DNA of 64,000 bases. Origin: Hyphomonadaceae bacterium (GTDB lineage Bacteria > Pseudomonadota > Alphaproteobacteria > Caulobacterales > Aquidulcibacteraceae). The notes under the pieces were generated by a model. The model saw nothing but the letters and a program-made list of their open reading frames with translations. It was not told the origin of the DNA and made no database searches. The stretch covers positions 310,001 through 374,000 of the forward strand of contig JAHDXR010000001.1 of assembly GCA_023384105.1 (NCBI GenBank), read 5' to 3'. Numbering within the stretch: the first letter of the stretch is position 1; each line of letters begins with the position of its first letter. Below, one piece after another: positions 41,829-50,244 of the stretch. The position numbers and the translations under genes are program-made.

Positions 41829-43724
41829 TCAGGCGACTAGGCCGTCGGCTTCGTCCGTATCTGTGGTCGTGTCCTTCGCTTCGCGGGCGCGCGCCTCGAT
41901 GGCGCGGGCTTCGCGGCTCAGGGCCTGGAAGCGGACAAACGCGGCGTCATCCCCCTCGGCCGCGGCGTGTTTCAACTCCGCCAATTCCTCCCTGATCGCC
42001 GGCAGCACCACCTCGCGCGTCGCGAGCGCCAGCCATTCGGCCTCCAGCTCGCCGTCGTCCGCCGCGGGACGCGGCTTTGGCCACCGCGATAGGCGCGCCG
42101 CCGCGCGTTCCTGACCCGATCGGGTCAGATGGAGGCTGAGGCGGTTCCGGTCAATGCCGGAAAGGGTGGTTTCGGCGCCGAATTCGGCGTCCGAGAGCTG
42201 CAGAAGGGCGCTCCGGATGGCTTCGAGGTCGGGATCGTCCATGTGCAGGCGTTCGATCCAGTCGGCGAAGCGTCCCAGGATGCCGGGATAGTCGACCGCG
42301 GCCCGGAGGAAGTTCTCGGCCGCCGGGCGCGGGCGCGGGGCGGCGGCGATGGCCTTGAGTTCGGCGGTGGCCGGGGCTGGAGCGCTGCGCTGATAGGCGC
42401 CGCCCGGCTGGCGCGGCTGCCAGGGCTGGCGCGGCGGGCGCAGCGCCTCGTTGGCGCGGCGCATCAGCTCCGAGAAGTAGGCCCGCTGGGTGTCCTTGTC
42501 GGCGATCCGGTTGGCTGCATCCCTCAGCGCGGCCTGGAACGCGGCGCGGGCTTCGGGGGTGTCGAGCGGGCGGCGGTTCTTCTCGCGCTCGAACAGCGCG
42601 TCGGAGGCGGGAGAGGCCGCCGCGATCAGCGCGGCCAGCGCTTCGGCGCCGCCGCTGCGGAAGATGTCGTCGGGATCCTGGCCGGCGGGGGCGTGGGCGA
42701 TGCGCACGGTGCGGGTCGGCGAAAGATGCGGCAGCGCCAGGTCGAGCGCCCGCGCGGCGGCGCGCTGGCCGGCGCTGTCGCCGTCAAAGCAGAGCGTGGG
42801 CTCGCCGCCGGCGCGCCAGAGCAGCTGCAGCTGGTCTTCCGTCAGCGCCGTGCCGCACGGCGCGACCGCGGCGACGCCGGCGCGTTCGAAGGCGATGACG
42901 TCGAGATAGCCCTCGCCGACGACGAGGCCGGGCGCTTTCGTTTTCGCCAGCAGCTCGCGCGCCTGCTTCAGGCGGTAGAGCACGCGGCTTTTCGAGTAGA
43001 GCGCGGTCTCGGGCGAGTTGATATACTTGGCCGCCTTTGCGTTGGGATCGAGCAGACGGCCGCCGAAGCCGATCGCTTTTCCCGCCGTATCGGTGATTTC
43101 GAAGGTGATGCGGCCGCGGAAGGTGTCGATCGCGCGCTTGCCTTCATCGCCCTCGCGGGCGACGCCGGCGGCGACGATCTCCTCCAGCGTGAAGCCTTCG
43201 GCCTTCAGCTTGTCGATGGTCCAGGTCCATTCGTCGGGCGCGAAGCCGATGCCGAAGCGCTCCCATTCCTCTGGACCGAGGCCGCGGCCCTGCAGGTATC
43301 TGCGCGCCTCGGCCCCGCCGGAGGAGCGCAGCGCGCCGGCGAACAGCTTCGCCGCGCCCGCCGTCACCGCGTAGAGGCGCTTGCGGCGATCGTTTTCGCC
43401 GCGATCCTCGTACTCGTCCTTCGGCAGCTGAACGCCGGCGATGTCGGCGAACTTTTCCACCGCTTCCGGAAACGAAAGCCCTTCGAGCTTCATCGCCAGC
43501 GTGAAGACGTCGCCCTTCTCGCCGCAGCCGAAGCATTTGAAGAGGCCCTTCTGGTCCAGCACGTGGAAGGAGGGGCTTTTCTCCTGGTGGAACGGACAGC
43601 AGGCCCAGTAATCGCCCGCGCTGGGGCGGCTCTTCTGCTTGTGCCAGGACAAGCGTTTGCCGGCATAATCCGCAATCGAAACCCGATCGCGCACCTGACG
43701 GAGCAAGGTGTCGGAAAACCGCAT
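41829..43724 (-). CDS. dnaG: DNA primase
   Basis: 631 aa, normal length. The CHC2 zinc finger (CCPFHQEKSPSFHV...FKCFGCGEKGD) is at the N-terminus, the TOPRIM core is shown by LVVGEGYLDVIAFERAGVAAVAPCGTALT and FDGDSAGQRAA, and a helicase-binding C-terminal domain follows. It makes RNA primers at the replication fork. It is followed by rpoD, as in most proteobacteria, though rpsU is absent. Confidence 0.97.
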   Translation of the reverse strand: MRFSDTLLRQVRDRVSIADYAGKRLSWHKQKSRPSAGDYWACCPFHQEKSPSFHVLDQKGLFKCFGCGEKGDVFTLAMKLEGLSFPEAVEKFADIAGVQLPKDEYEDRGENDRRKRLYAVTAGAAKLFAGALRSSGGAEARRYLQGRGLGPEEWERFGIGFAPDEWTWTIDKLKAEGFTLEEIVAAGVAREGDEGKRAIDTFRGRITFEITDTAGKAIGFGGRLLDPNAKAAKYINSPETALYSKSRVLYRLKQARELLAKTKAPGLVVGEGYLDVIAFERAGVAAVAPCGTALTEDQLQLLWRAGGEPTLCFDGDSAGQRAAARALDLALPHLSPTRTVRIAHAPAGQDPDDIFRSGGAEALAALIAAASPASDALFEREKNRRPLDTPEARAAFQAALRDAANRIADKDTQRAYFSELMRRANEALRPPRQPWQPRQPGGAYQRSAPAPATAELKAIAAAPRPRPAAENFLRAAVDYPGILGRFADWIERLHMDDPDLEAIRSALLQLSDAEFGAETTLSGIDRNRLSLHLTRSGQERAAARLSRWPKPRPAADDGELEAEWLALATREVVLPAIREELAELKHAAAEGDDAAFVRFQALSREARAIEARAREAKDTTTDTDEADGLVA

Positions 43725-43784
43725 CAGAACCTGAAGGAAACCGCTCAGCGCTATTATACAGCGATTCGCCGCAACGATTCGGCG

Positions 43785-43937
43785 TTAGCCGCGCTTTGGC
43801 GGTTCCCGGTAGACGGCGGGCGGGTCGCTCGCGGGGAAGCTTTCGTCCGAAGCTTCGTCAACCTCGTCCCATCCTTCGGGCGGGTTCGCCATCGCTTCGG
43901 GGCCCGCGTCGCGGACCTCCGGCAAGGGCTTTGTCAT
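43785..43937 (-). CDS. 50-aa protein with DESFPASDPPA motif
   Basis: Below the ORF-track limit. It reads MTKPLPEVRDAGPEAM from ATG 43937 (an in-frame ATG at 43949 would add MAQA) to TAA 43785. It ends in ASDESFPASDPPAVYREPP. The next minus-strand gene, 47 bases upstream, ends with the same pattern (VRDAGAENM...DERSDESFPASDPPATY), so the two are tandem paralogues; this one lacks the membrane anchor. Soluble, acidic. The matching motif with its conserved spacing argues strongly that it is translated. Function unknown. Confidence 0.7.
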   Translation of the reverse strand: MTKPLPEVRDAGPEAMANPPEGWDEVDEASDESFPASDPPAVYREPPKRG

Positions 43938-43983
43938 CGCTTGAGCCATGCCCCTGAGATGGGGCCGCGGGCGGCCGCCGCAA

Positions 43984-44232
43984 CTAGTAGGTGGCGGGGG
44001 GATCGCTGGCCGGAAAGCTCTCGTCGGAACGCTCGTCGGTGCGCGACCAGCGCCGCGGGGGCGTTTTCATGTTTTCCGCGCCCGCATCGCGCACCGGCGG
44101 CATCGGGTGGGCCTGCAAGTGCTCGCTTTGCTGCTCGCTCTGGCGCTGTTCCTTGCGTTTTTGCATGGCGCGATAGGCCAGCACGCCCGCGCCGACCAGA
44201 GCCGCTGCGCCGATCCATCTGCCGACTTTCAT
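43984..44232 (-). CDS. 82-aa membrane-anchored protein with DESFPASDPPA motif
   Basis: A short N-terminal membrane segment (MKVGRWIGAAALVGAGVLAYRAM), a basic/glutamine-rich helix (QKRKEQRQSEQQSEHLQ), then PPVRDAGAENMKTPPRRWSRTDERSDESFPASDPPATY. The C-terminal half is shared with the 50-aa protein downstream. ggaga precedes the ATG. I recall the DESFPASDPPA ending in many small alphaproteobacterial proteins of unknown function. Likely co-transcribed with its paralogue. Confidence 0.75.
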   Translation of the reverse strand: MKVGRWIGAAALVGAGVLAYRAMQKRKEQRQSEQQSEHLQAHPMPPVRDAGAENMKTPPRRWSRTDERSDESFPASDPPATY

Positions 44233-44384
44233 GGGACGTCTCCTGAGTTGTCCGAGGAGGAACGCGGCGCGGGCGCATCAGTTCGTGTTCAAGTTCGCGC
44301 GAGCAGCGCAAAACAGCGCCGCTTGCCGTAAATTCGCCGCGCCTGTCAGGCCGTTCATGCGGCGAAAGTAATGGAGTTGAGGAC

Positions 44385-45122
44385 ATGCGATTGATCAAAG
44401 CGGCGGCGGCGTTCGCCGTGATGGCGGCCTTCGCCACCCCGCAGCCGGCCCAGGCGCAGCAGCCGCAGCCGGAAGCGCACATGATGCACGGCGGCGTACA
44501 GGGGACGCTGCTGAGCATCAGCGCGGAGGGCTCGTCCGAGGCGCGGCCCGACATGGCGACGATCAATCTCGGCGTCACCACGCAAGGGCAGACGGCGCAG
44601 GCTGCGCTGCAGGAGAACGCGCGCCGGATGACGGCGCTGACGCAAGCGCTGCGCCGCGCCGGCATCGCCGAGCGCGACATCCAGACCGCCAACGTCTCGG
44701 TCTATCCGCAGCAGCAGTATCGCGAGAACGAACCGCCGCTCATCACCGGCTACCAGGCCAACAACACGGTGACGGCCAAGGTCCGCAACGTGAACAATGT
44801 CGGGCGCGTGATCGATGCGGCCGTGGCCGCCGGCGGCAACACCGTTCACGGCGTCTCGTTCTCGCACGCCGATCCCGAAGCCCAGCTCGACGCCGCGCGG
44901 CGCGACGCGATCGCCGAGGCGCGCCGCCGCGCCGAGCTGTACGCCAATGCGCTGGGCATGCGTGTCCATCGCATTGTCGCCGTGCAGGAAGGCGGCGGCT
45001 ATTCGCCGCCGATTCCCGTGCCGGTGATGGCGCGCATGGAAGCCGCCGACGCCGCGACGCCGGTGTCGCCCGGCGAGATCGAAACCCGCGTCAGCGTCAA
45101 CATCACGTTCGAACTGCGCTGA
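44385..45122 (+). CDS. SIMPL-domain (DUF541) periplasmic protein
   Basis: 245 aa with a signal peptide (MRLIKAAAAFAVMAAFATPQPAQAQ). The SIMPL pattern follows: ISAEGSSEARPDMATINLGVTTQGQTAQAALQENARRMTALTQALRRAGIAERDIQTANVSVYPQ, ITGYQANNTVTAKVRNVNNVGRVIDAAVAAGGN and DAIAEARRRAELYANALG. Relatives include E. coli YggE, linked to oxidative stress, and BP26 of Brucella, which forms channel-like oligomers. Exported to the periplasm. A good terminator follows the stop. Confidence 0.92.
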   Translation: MRLIKAAAAFAVMAAFATPQPAQAQQPQPEAHMMHGGVQGTLLSISAEGSSEARPDMATINLGVTTQGQTAQAALQENARRMTALTQALRRAGIAERDIQTANVSVYPQQQYRENEPPLITGYQANNTVTAKVRNVNNVGRVIDAAVAAGGNTVHGVSFSHADPEAQLDAARRDAIAEARRRAELYANALGMRVHRIVAVQEGGGYSPPIPVPVMARMEAADAATPVSPGEIETRVSVNITFELR

Positions 45123-45136
45123 GCGTGCGCCGAGAC

Positions 45137-45172
45137 AGGGCGGCGGAGCGATCCGCCGCCCTTCGTGTTTGT
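45137..45172 (+). terminator. Rho-independent terminator after the SIMPL gene
   Basis: agggcggcgga, loop gcga, tccgccgccct, then tcgtgtttgt: a perfect 11-bp stem with a modest T-rich tail. Confidence 0.85.
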
Positions 45173-45174
45173 CG

Positions 45175-45414
45175 TTATGGCGTCGCCGGTTCGGGCTCTG
45201 CGCTTGGCGGCGTCTGCGGCGCGGGCGGCGGCGACGGCAACTCGATGTCCGGCGGCGGGATTTTCGTCTCCGGCAGATTGACCTCGAACTCGGCGGTGCG
45301 CTGCGGCTGCAGGCCGCCGGTGTAGGCGACCACGCCGAACGCGATCACCGCCACAAGCACGATCCCCGCCAGGAACGCGATCCACGGCGCTCCACCGCCT
45401 TCTCTGTTCGCCAT
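45175..45414 (-). CDS. 79-aa single-pass membrane protein
   Basis: From ATG 45414 (MANREGGGAPWIAFLAG); the track's ATG at 45429 adds five residues. One membrane helix (IAFLAGIVLVAVIAFGVVAYTGG) is followed by a proline-rich extracytoplasmic tail (PPPDIELPSPPPAPQTPP). No family recognised. It is convergent with the SIMPL gene at its terminator and lies upstream of nothing on its own strand, so it is probably monocistronic. Confidence 0.7.
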   Translation of the reverse strand: MANREGGGAPWIAFLAGIVLVAVIAFGVVAYTGGLQPQRTAEFEVNLPETKIPPPDIELPSPPPAPQTPPSAEPEPATP

Positions 45415-45491
45415 TGTTCCATTCTCCATCCAGGCCCCCGCAGGTCAAAGCGGGCGCCCGGATGAAGGTTCCCCGGCGCGGGACGACGCCG

Positions 45492-45593
45492 CTATGGAGC
45501 GCCGGCGTCCCGCCGGCATGCGCCCGATCGAACAAACGCCGACGCTCGTCGGTAGCTGTCGCGCCCTGCCGGCGGGACGCCGGCGCTCCATAG
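45492..45593. repeat. Palindromic repeat with 27-bp perfect arms
   Basis: ctatggagcgccggcgtcccgccggca (45492-45518) and its exact reverse complement (45567-45593) enclose 48 bases. It is intergenic and ends 9 bases before the stop of the hydroxyacid dehydrogenase gene. Same family as 50075-50180, with related half elements at 6879 and 8621. Confidence 0.9.
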
Positions 45594-45601
45594 ACGGCGC
45601 T

Positions 45602-46510
45602 TCAGGGCAGCGGCGTCAGCAGCTCTTCGCCGGCGTGGAAACGCCGCAGGTTCTCGAGCACGTTCTGCGCGCCTTCGCGCAGCGCTTCGCGCGTGCCGCC
45701 GCCAAGATGCGGCGTCAGCGTCGTATTGGGAACGTCGGCCCAGCGCGAGACGGGCGTCGGCTCTTCCGCGAACACGTCGAGCCCCGCGCCGCCGAGCGCG
45801 CCGCTCTTCAGCGCCGCGATCAGCGCGTCCTCGTCGACCACGCTGCCGCGCGATACGTTGACCAGCACGCCGTCGGGCCCGAGCGCCCTGATCGCATCGG
45901 CGTCGACGAGGTTTTCCGTGGTCCTGTCGCCGCGCGCCGACACGATCAGCACCTCGGCCCATTCGGCGAGCTTTATCAGTTCGGGTTCGTAAGCGTAGCC
46001 GATCTCCGGCTTCGGCCGCGGGCCGTTCCACCTGATCTCCAGCCCGAACGCCGCGGCGCGCTGGGCGACGGCCCGGCCGATCGCGCCCATGCCGACGATG
46101 CCGAGCTTGCGCCCGCGCAGCCGCTTCTGCGGCGGCGTCGCCATCGGCGGCGTCCACTTGCCTTCGCGCAGCGTGCGTTCGCCTTCCGTGAGATAGCGCA
46201 GACGCGCGATCATCAGGCCGATCGCGACATCGGCGACATCCTCGTGATTGATCTCGCGGCCATGCGTGACGGCGACGCCGCGCTGCCGGCAGTGCGCCAG
46301 GTCCAGCCCATCGACGCCGACGCCGAAGCACACGATGCAGCGCAGCTCCGGCAGCGCGTCGATCATCGCGTTGGAGAGGCCGACATGGCCGATGACGACG
46401 GCGGCGCGGATGTCTTTGCGCTCGGTGGGCCAATGCACGACGTCGTAATCGCCGAGGCGGCGCTCGAACTGGCCGAGCGGGGGATGCACGAGGAGGGCGG
46501 GTTTGTTCAT
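45602..46510 (-). CDS. D-2-hydroxyacid dehydrogenase (glyoxylate/hydroxypyruvate reductase-like)
   Basis: 302 aa from ATG 46510 (an ATG three codons upstream is possible). The NAD-binding core GRKLGIVGMGAIGRAVAQRAAAFG, the catalytic Arg in VNVSRGSVVDEDAL, the Glu in GGAGLDVFAEEP and the His in TLTPHLGGGT are all present. The loop after the second strand (RWNGPRPKPE) lacks the acidic residue of strict NAD users, so NADP(H) is likely. It reduces 2-keto acids such as hydroxypyruvate or glyoxylate. It lies downstream of carA on the same strand, 65 bases apart. Confidence 0.9.
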   Translation of the reverse strand: MNKPALLVHPPLGQFERRLGDYDVVHWPTERKDIRAAVVIGHVGLSNAMIDALPELRCIVCFGVGVDGLDLAHCRQRGVAVTHGREINHEDVADVAIGLMIARLRYLTEGERTLREGKWTPPMATPPQKRLRGRKLGIVGMGAIGRAVAQRAAAFGLEIRWNGPRPKPEIGYAYEPELIKLAEWAEVLIVSARGDRTTENLVDADAIRALGPDGVLVNVSRGSVVDEDALIAALKSGALGGAGLDVFAEEPTPVSRWADVPNTTLTPHLGGGTREALREGAQNVLENLRRFHAGEELLTPLP

Positions 46511-46575
46511 GGGCCGCATGTGTGACGGCGACGCGCCGTTGCGCAACCCCGCGGAGCGGGGGAGGGCTTGCGCGT

Positions 46576-47766
46576 CTAAGCCGCCTTGCCTTTTTTCTTC
46601 ATCAGCTCGGCGAAGCGTTCGAACAGGTAGTGGCTGTCCTGCGGGCCGGGCGAGGCTTCGGGGTGGTGCTGCACCGAGAACACCGGCTTGCCTTCGAGTT
46701 CGATGCCGCAATTGGAGCCGTCGAACAGCGAGACGTGCGTTTCCTTCACGCCCTTCGGCAGCGTCGCGGCGTCGATGGCGAAGCCGTGGTTCATCGACAC
46801 GATCTCGACCTTGCCTGTGCTCTTGTCTTGCACCGGATGGTTCGCGCCGTGATGGCCTTGCGCCATTTTCTTGGTCTTGGCGCCGAGCGCGAGGCCCAGC
46901 ATCTGGTGGCCGAGGCACACGCCCATCACCGGCACGCCGCTGTCGACCAGCTTCTTGATCTCGGGGGCGGCGTACTTGCCGGTGGCGGCCGGATCGCCGG
47001 GGCCGTTCGAGAGCAGGACGCCGTCCGGCTTGTGCGCGAGCGCTTCTTCCGCCGTCGCCGTGGCCGGCAGCACGACGCAGCGCGCGCCGACGTCGCCGAG
47101 CGCGCGCAGGATGTTGCGCTTCACGCCATAGTCCATGACCACGACGGTGAACTTGGGCTTCTTCACCTCCGTCACGCCGTCCGGCCATCGCCAGCGGCCT
47201 TCGCTGACGACGTAGCTCTGCGCCGTCGTCACCTCTTTCGCGAGATCGAGGCCGTCGAGCCCGTGCCAGGCCTTGGCGCGCGCGTGCAGCTTGTCGAGAT
47301 CGAATGCGCCGTCCGGCGCGTGCGCGATCACCGCGTTCGCCATGCCGTGCTCGCGGATGCGCCGCGTCAGCGCGCGCGTGTCGACGCCGGCGAGTGCGAT
47401 GACGCCCCGCGTCTTCAGCCAGCTGTCGAGATCGCCTCCGGCGCGCCAGTTGGAAGGCGGCGTCGGCCGGGCCCGGAACACCGCGCCGCGCGCGGCCGCG
47501 GCGGCGGCCGGCGAGGAGGTTTCGACATCCTCGTCGTTGGCCCCGACATTGCCGATGTGCGGAAAGGTGAAGGCGACGATCTGGGCGGCGTAGGAAGGGT
47601 CGGTCAGGATTTCCTGGTAGCCGGTCATCGCCGTGTTGAAGCAGACCTCGCCATCGGCCGCGCCGACGGCGCCTAGGCCTTCGCCCAGGAAAACGGAACC
47701 ATCGGCGAGCACAAGCGCGCCGGTGGCGGCGGGAGGATGAGTCGGTTTGGCCAAAGCGGCAGTCAC
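46576..47766 (-). CDS. carA: Carbamoyl-phosphate synthase small subunit
   Basis: About 396 aa from GTG 47766 ([20 protein letters not shown]). The N-terminal domain ([35 protein letters not shown]) and the class I glutaminase are complete: nucleophile in [15 protein letters not shown], catalytic His and Glu in [14 protein letters not shown]. It supplies ammonia to CarB. The exact start is uncertain, since a promoter-like TTGACA-17-TATGTG overlaps the GTG. carA and carB are about 20 kb apart here rather than in one operon. Confidence 0.94.
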   Translation of the reverse strand: MTAALAKPTHPPAATGALVLADGSVFLGEGLGAVGAADGEVCFNTAMTGYQEILTDPSYAAQIVAFTFPHIGNVGANDEDVETSSPAAAAAARGAVFRARPTPPSNWRAGGDLDSWLKTRGVIALAGVDTRALTRRIREHGMANAVIAHAPDGAFDLDKLHARAKAWHGLDGLDLAKEVTTAQSYVVSEGRWRWPDGVTEVKKPKFTVVVMDYGVKRNILRALGDVGARCVVLPATATAEEALAHKPDGVLLSNGPGDPAATGKYAAPEIKKLVDSGVPVMGVCLGHQMLGLALGAKTKKMAQGHHGANHPVQDKSTGKVEIVSMNHGFAIDAATLPKGVKETHVSLFDGSNCGIELEGKPVFSVQHHPEASPGPQDSHYLFERFAELMKKKGKAA

Positions 47767-47792
47767 ATAGGGCGCGCCGTACAGGGTGTCAA
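47764..47792 (-). promoter_or_regulatory. Sigma-70-like promoter at the carA start
   Basis: On the minus strand TTGACA (47792-47787), 17 bases, TATGTG (47769-47764). The -35 and spacing are ideal. The -10 covers the assumed GTG start codon, so either the message is near-leaderless with a start further in, or the true promoter is elsewhere. Confidence 0.4.
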
Positions 47793-47903
47793 AATGCGCC
47801 GTCCACCGCCAAAGCGCGGCGGCGCCCAACCCCTGCCGTAAAGGTGAACTCCATGTCAGCCATCCGCGTTTGCCGGGGCATGACGAACCTGTAAGGTTTT
47901 GGA

Positions 47904-50072
47904 GTGGGGTTTAGAAGGACGAGATATTGGGCCGGGGCGCTTGCCCTGGGGCTAGCGGCGGTGGCCGCCGCGTGCGGCCAGCAGGCCGCGCGGATGCCCG
48001 CGCCTGCGCCCGACCAGCCGCCGCTGATCGCCCGCGCCGACCTGTTCGGCGATCCCGTCCGCCATGGCGGCCAGCTTTCGCCCCGCGGCGACCGGGTGGC
48101 CTTCCTCGCCCCGCGCGACGGCGTGCAGAACCTCTGGGTGCTGTCGGTCGACGCCATGGACGAGGCGCGCCCGGTCACGGACGACCGCGTCCGCGGCATC
48201 CGCCGGTTCTTCTGGGCGCAGGACAATTCCACGCTGCTCTACCTCCAGGACGAGCAGGGCGACGAGGTGTGGCGGCTCTATGCGGTCGACGTCGCCCGCG
48301 GCTTTCCGCGCGCGCTGACGCCGCCTGGGATCAGCGCCGAGGTGATCGGGCTTTCGCCGAGCGATCCCGGCGGCGTCATCGTCACGCTCAATCAGCGCGA
48401 CCGGGCCTGGCCGGACGCCTACCGCATCGACATCGCCAGCGGCGAGCGCACGCTGCTCCAGCGCAATCACGGCTGCGCGCGGTTCGTGGCCGACCGCGAA
48501 AACCGCGTGCGCCTGTGCGTGCGGCCCCAGCCCGACGGCGGCGCCGAGATCGCCTCGTTCGACACGCGCGGGCGTTTGCACACGCTGCTGGACATTCCGT
48601 TCGAGAGCGCCGCGCCCTCGCAGGTGCTCGGCTTCACCTATGACGGCCGCGCTTTCCTGATGTTCGACTCCACCGGCCGCGAGCACACGGCGCTGGTGCG
48701 GGTGGAGGCCGAGTCCGGGTTGAAGACGGTAGTCGGCGAGAACGAGCGCGCCGACGTCGTCGACGTCTGGCTCGATCCTTCGACGTCGGCGCCGGAAGCG
48801 TTCGCGACGGAGTATCTGCGCCGCGAATGGCGCGCGCTCGATCCCGAGACGCAGGCGGACCTGGATTTTCTCGATCGTCAGCTCGCGGGCGATTTCACCG
48901 TCTCCTCGCGCAGCGCCGACGATGCGCGCTGGATCGTTGTCGAGGAGGGGCCGACGACGGCGGGGCGTTCGTATCTCTACGATCGCGCCGACCGCTCCGG
49001 CCGGCGCATCACCTCGCTTTTCCGCCATCGTCCCGAACTCGATGCCGCGCCGCTGCAGCCGATGACGCCGGTCGAGATTCCGACCCGCGACGGGCTGACG
49101 CTCGTCTCCTATCTCACGCTGCCCGCCGGGTCCGACACCGACGCCGACGCGCAGCCGGATCAGCCCGCGCCGCTGGTGATCGTTCCGCACGACGGGCCGT
49201 GGGCGCGCGATTCCTACGGCTTCAATCCAACCCACCAGTGGCTCGCCAATCGCGGCTATGCGGTGCTCAGCGTGAACTATCGCGGTTCGGCCGGTTTCGG
49301 TACGGCCTTCCTCAACGCCGGCAACCGGGAGTGGGGCGCCCGCGCGCATCAGGACTTGGTCGATGCGGCGCAGTGGGCGATCGCCAACCGGATCGCCGCC
49401 GATGACCGCGTCGCCATTATCGGCGCCGGTTTCGGCGGTTACGCCGTGCTCGCCGGACTCACCTTCGCGCCGGAGCAGTTCCGCTGCGGCGCGGCCTTCA
49501 ACGGGCAGGCCAACCTGTTCGCGTATCTCGACACCGCCCCGCTCAGCGCGCGCGCCGAGCTTTATCAGCGCGTCGCCGACGCGCGCGCCCCGGACGGGCG
49601 GCAGATTCTGCGCCAGCAATCGCCGCTGTTCTACGCCGCGCGCATCCGCGGGCCGCTGCTGATGGGGCTGGGCGGACGTTACGGACGCGGCCTGCGCAGC
49701 GAGGCGGACCAGATCGCCCAGGCCGTGCGCGCGCGCCGCGGCAGTCTCACCTATCTTGTGTTTCCCGACGAGGGCCGCGAACTGGTGCGGCCCGCCAACC
49801 GGCTCTCCTATCTGGCGGTGCTCGAGCATTTTCTCGGCGATTGCCTCGGCGGACGCATCGAGCCTGTCGGCGCGGCGTTCGAGGGCGCGGCGATCAATGT
49901 CTATGACGGCGCGGTGAACGTGCCGGGGCTCAGCGCCTTCGCCCGCCGCCCGGCGCCGCCGCAGCCGCGCGAAGAGCTGCCCGCGCCGGACGCCGACGAA
50001 GGCGCGGGCGGGCCCGAAATTGAAACGATGCCGCCGTTCGATGCGGAGGCGGCTGCGCCGGCCGAGTTCTGA
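47904..50072 (+). CDS. S9-family (prolyl oligopeptidase-like) protein lacking the catalytic triad
   Basis: 722 aa from GTG 47904. The lipoprotein signal peptide ([12 protein letters not shown], Cys about 24) places it in the envelope. A beta-propeller half is followed by an alpha/beta-hydrolase half recognisable by [34 protein letters not shown]. The nucleophile motif reads [17 protein letters not shown] where active S9 peptidases have GxSxGG, so Ser is Gly. The acid loop reads [10 protein letters not shown] instead of a GxxD motif, and [11 protein letters not shown] has Arg for the catalytic His. It is probably an inactive binding protein. The tail is acidic and proline-rich. Upstream it is divergent from carA. 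Confidence 0.85.
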   Translation: MGFRRTRYWAGALALGLAAVAAACGQQAARMPAPAPDQPPLIARADLFGDPVRHGGQLSPRGDRVAFLAPRDGVQNLWVLSVDAMDEARPVTDDRVRGIRRFFWAQDNSTLLYLQDEQGDEVWRLYAVDVARGFPRALTPPGISAEVIGLSPSDPGGVIVTLNQRDRAWPDAYRIDIASGERTLLQRNHGCARFVADRENRVRLCVRPQPDGGAEIASFDTRGRLHTLLDIPFESAAPSQVLGFTYDGRAFLMFDSTGREHTALVRVEAESGLKTVVGENERADVVDVWLDPSTSAPEAFATEYLRREWRALDPETQADLDFLDRQLAGDFTVSSRSADDARWIVVEEGPTTAGRSYLYDRADRSGRRITSLFRHRPELDAAPLQPMTPVEIPTRDGLTLVSYLTLPAGSDTDADAQPDQPAPLVIVPHDGPWARDSYGFNPTHQWLANRGYAVLSVNYRGSAGFGTAFLNAGNREWGARAHQDLVDAAQWAIANRIAADDRVAIIGAGFGGYAVLAGLTFAPEQFRCGAAFNGQANLFAYLDTAPLSARAELYQRVADARAPDGRQILRQQSPLFYAARIRGPLLMGLGGRYGRGLRSEADQIAQAVRARRGSLTYLVFPDEGRELVRPANRLSYLAVLEHFLGDCLGGRIEPVGAAFEGAAINVYDGAVNVPGLSAFARRPAPPQPREELPAPDADEGAGGPEIETMPPFDAEAAAPAEF

Positions 50073-50074
50073 AC

Positions 50075-50180
50075 GCCGCTTCGGAGCGCCGGCTTCCAGC
50101 CGGCAACCCCGTTTCATCCTGCAGGCGGGTGAGAAGCTGAAACGTCGTGTGCCGGCTGGAAGCCGGCGCTCCGAAGCGGC
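50075..50180. repeat. Palindromic repeat with 31-bp perfect arms
   Basis: gccgcttcggagcgccggcttccagccggca (50075-50105) and its exact reverse complement (50150-50180) enclose 44 bases that contain an inner gtttca...tgaaac pair. It starts 2 bases after the S9 stop codon. Same family as 45492-45593 and the half copy at 6879. Confidence 0.92.
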
Positions 50181-50244
50181 GATGTGGGCGCGAGATTTGA
50201 ACGGTTTACCGGCTTGAGAGTGAACCGGTCCGGTGTTGCGTTCG

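Noticed and set aside
43934-44692. 252-aa minus-strand frame near dnaG
   Set aside because: Out of frame with the two small DESFPASDPPA proteins, and opposite the start of the SIMPL gene.
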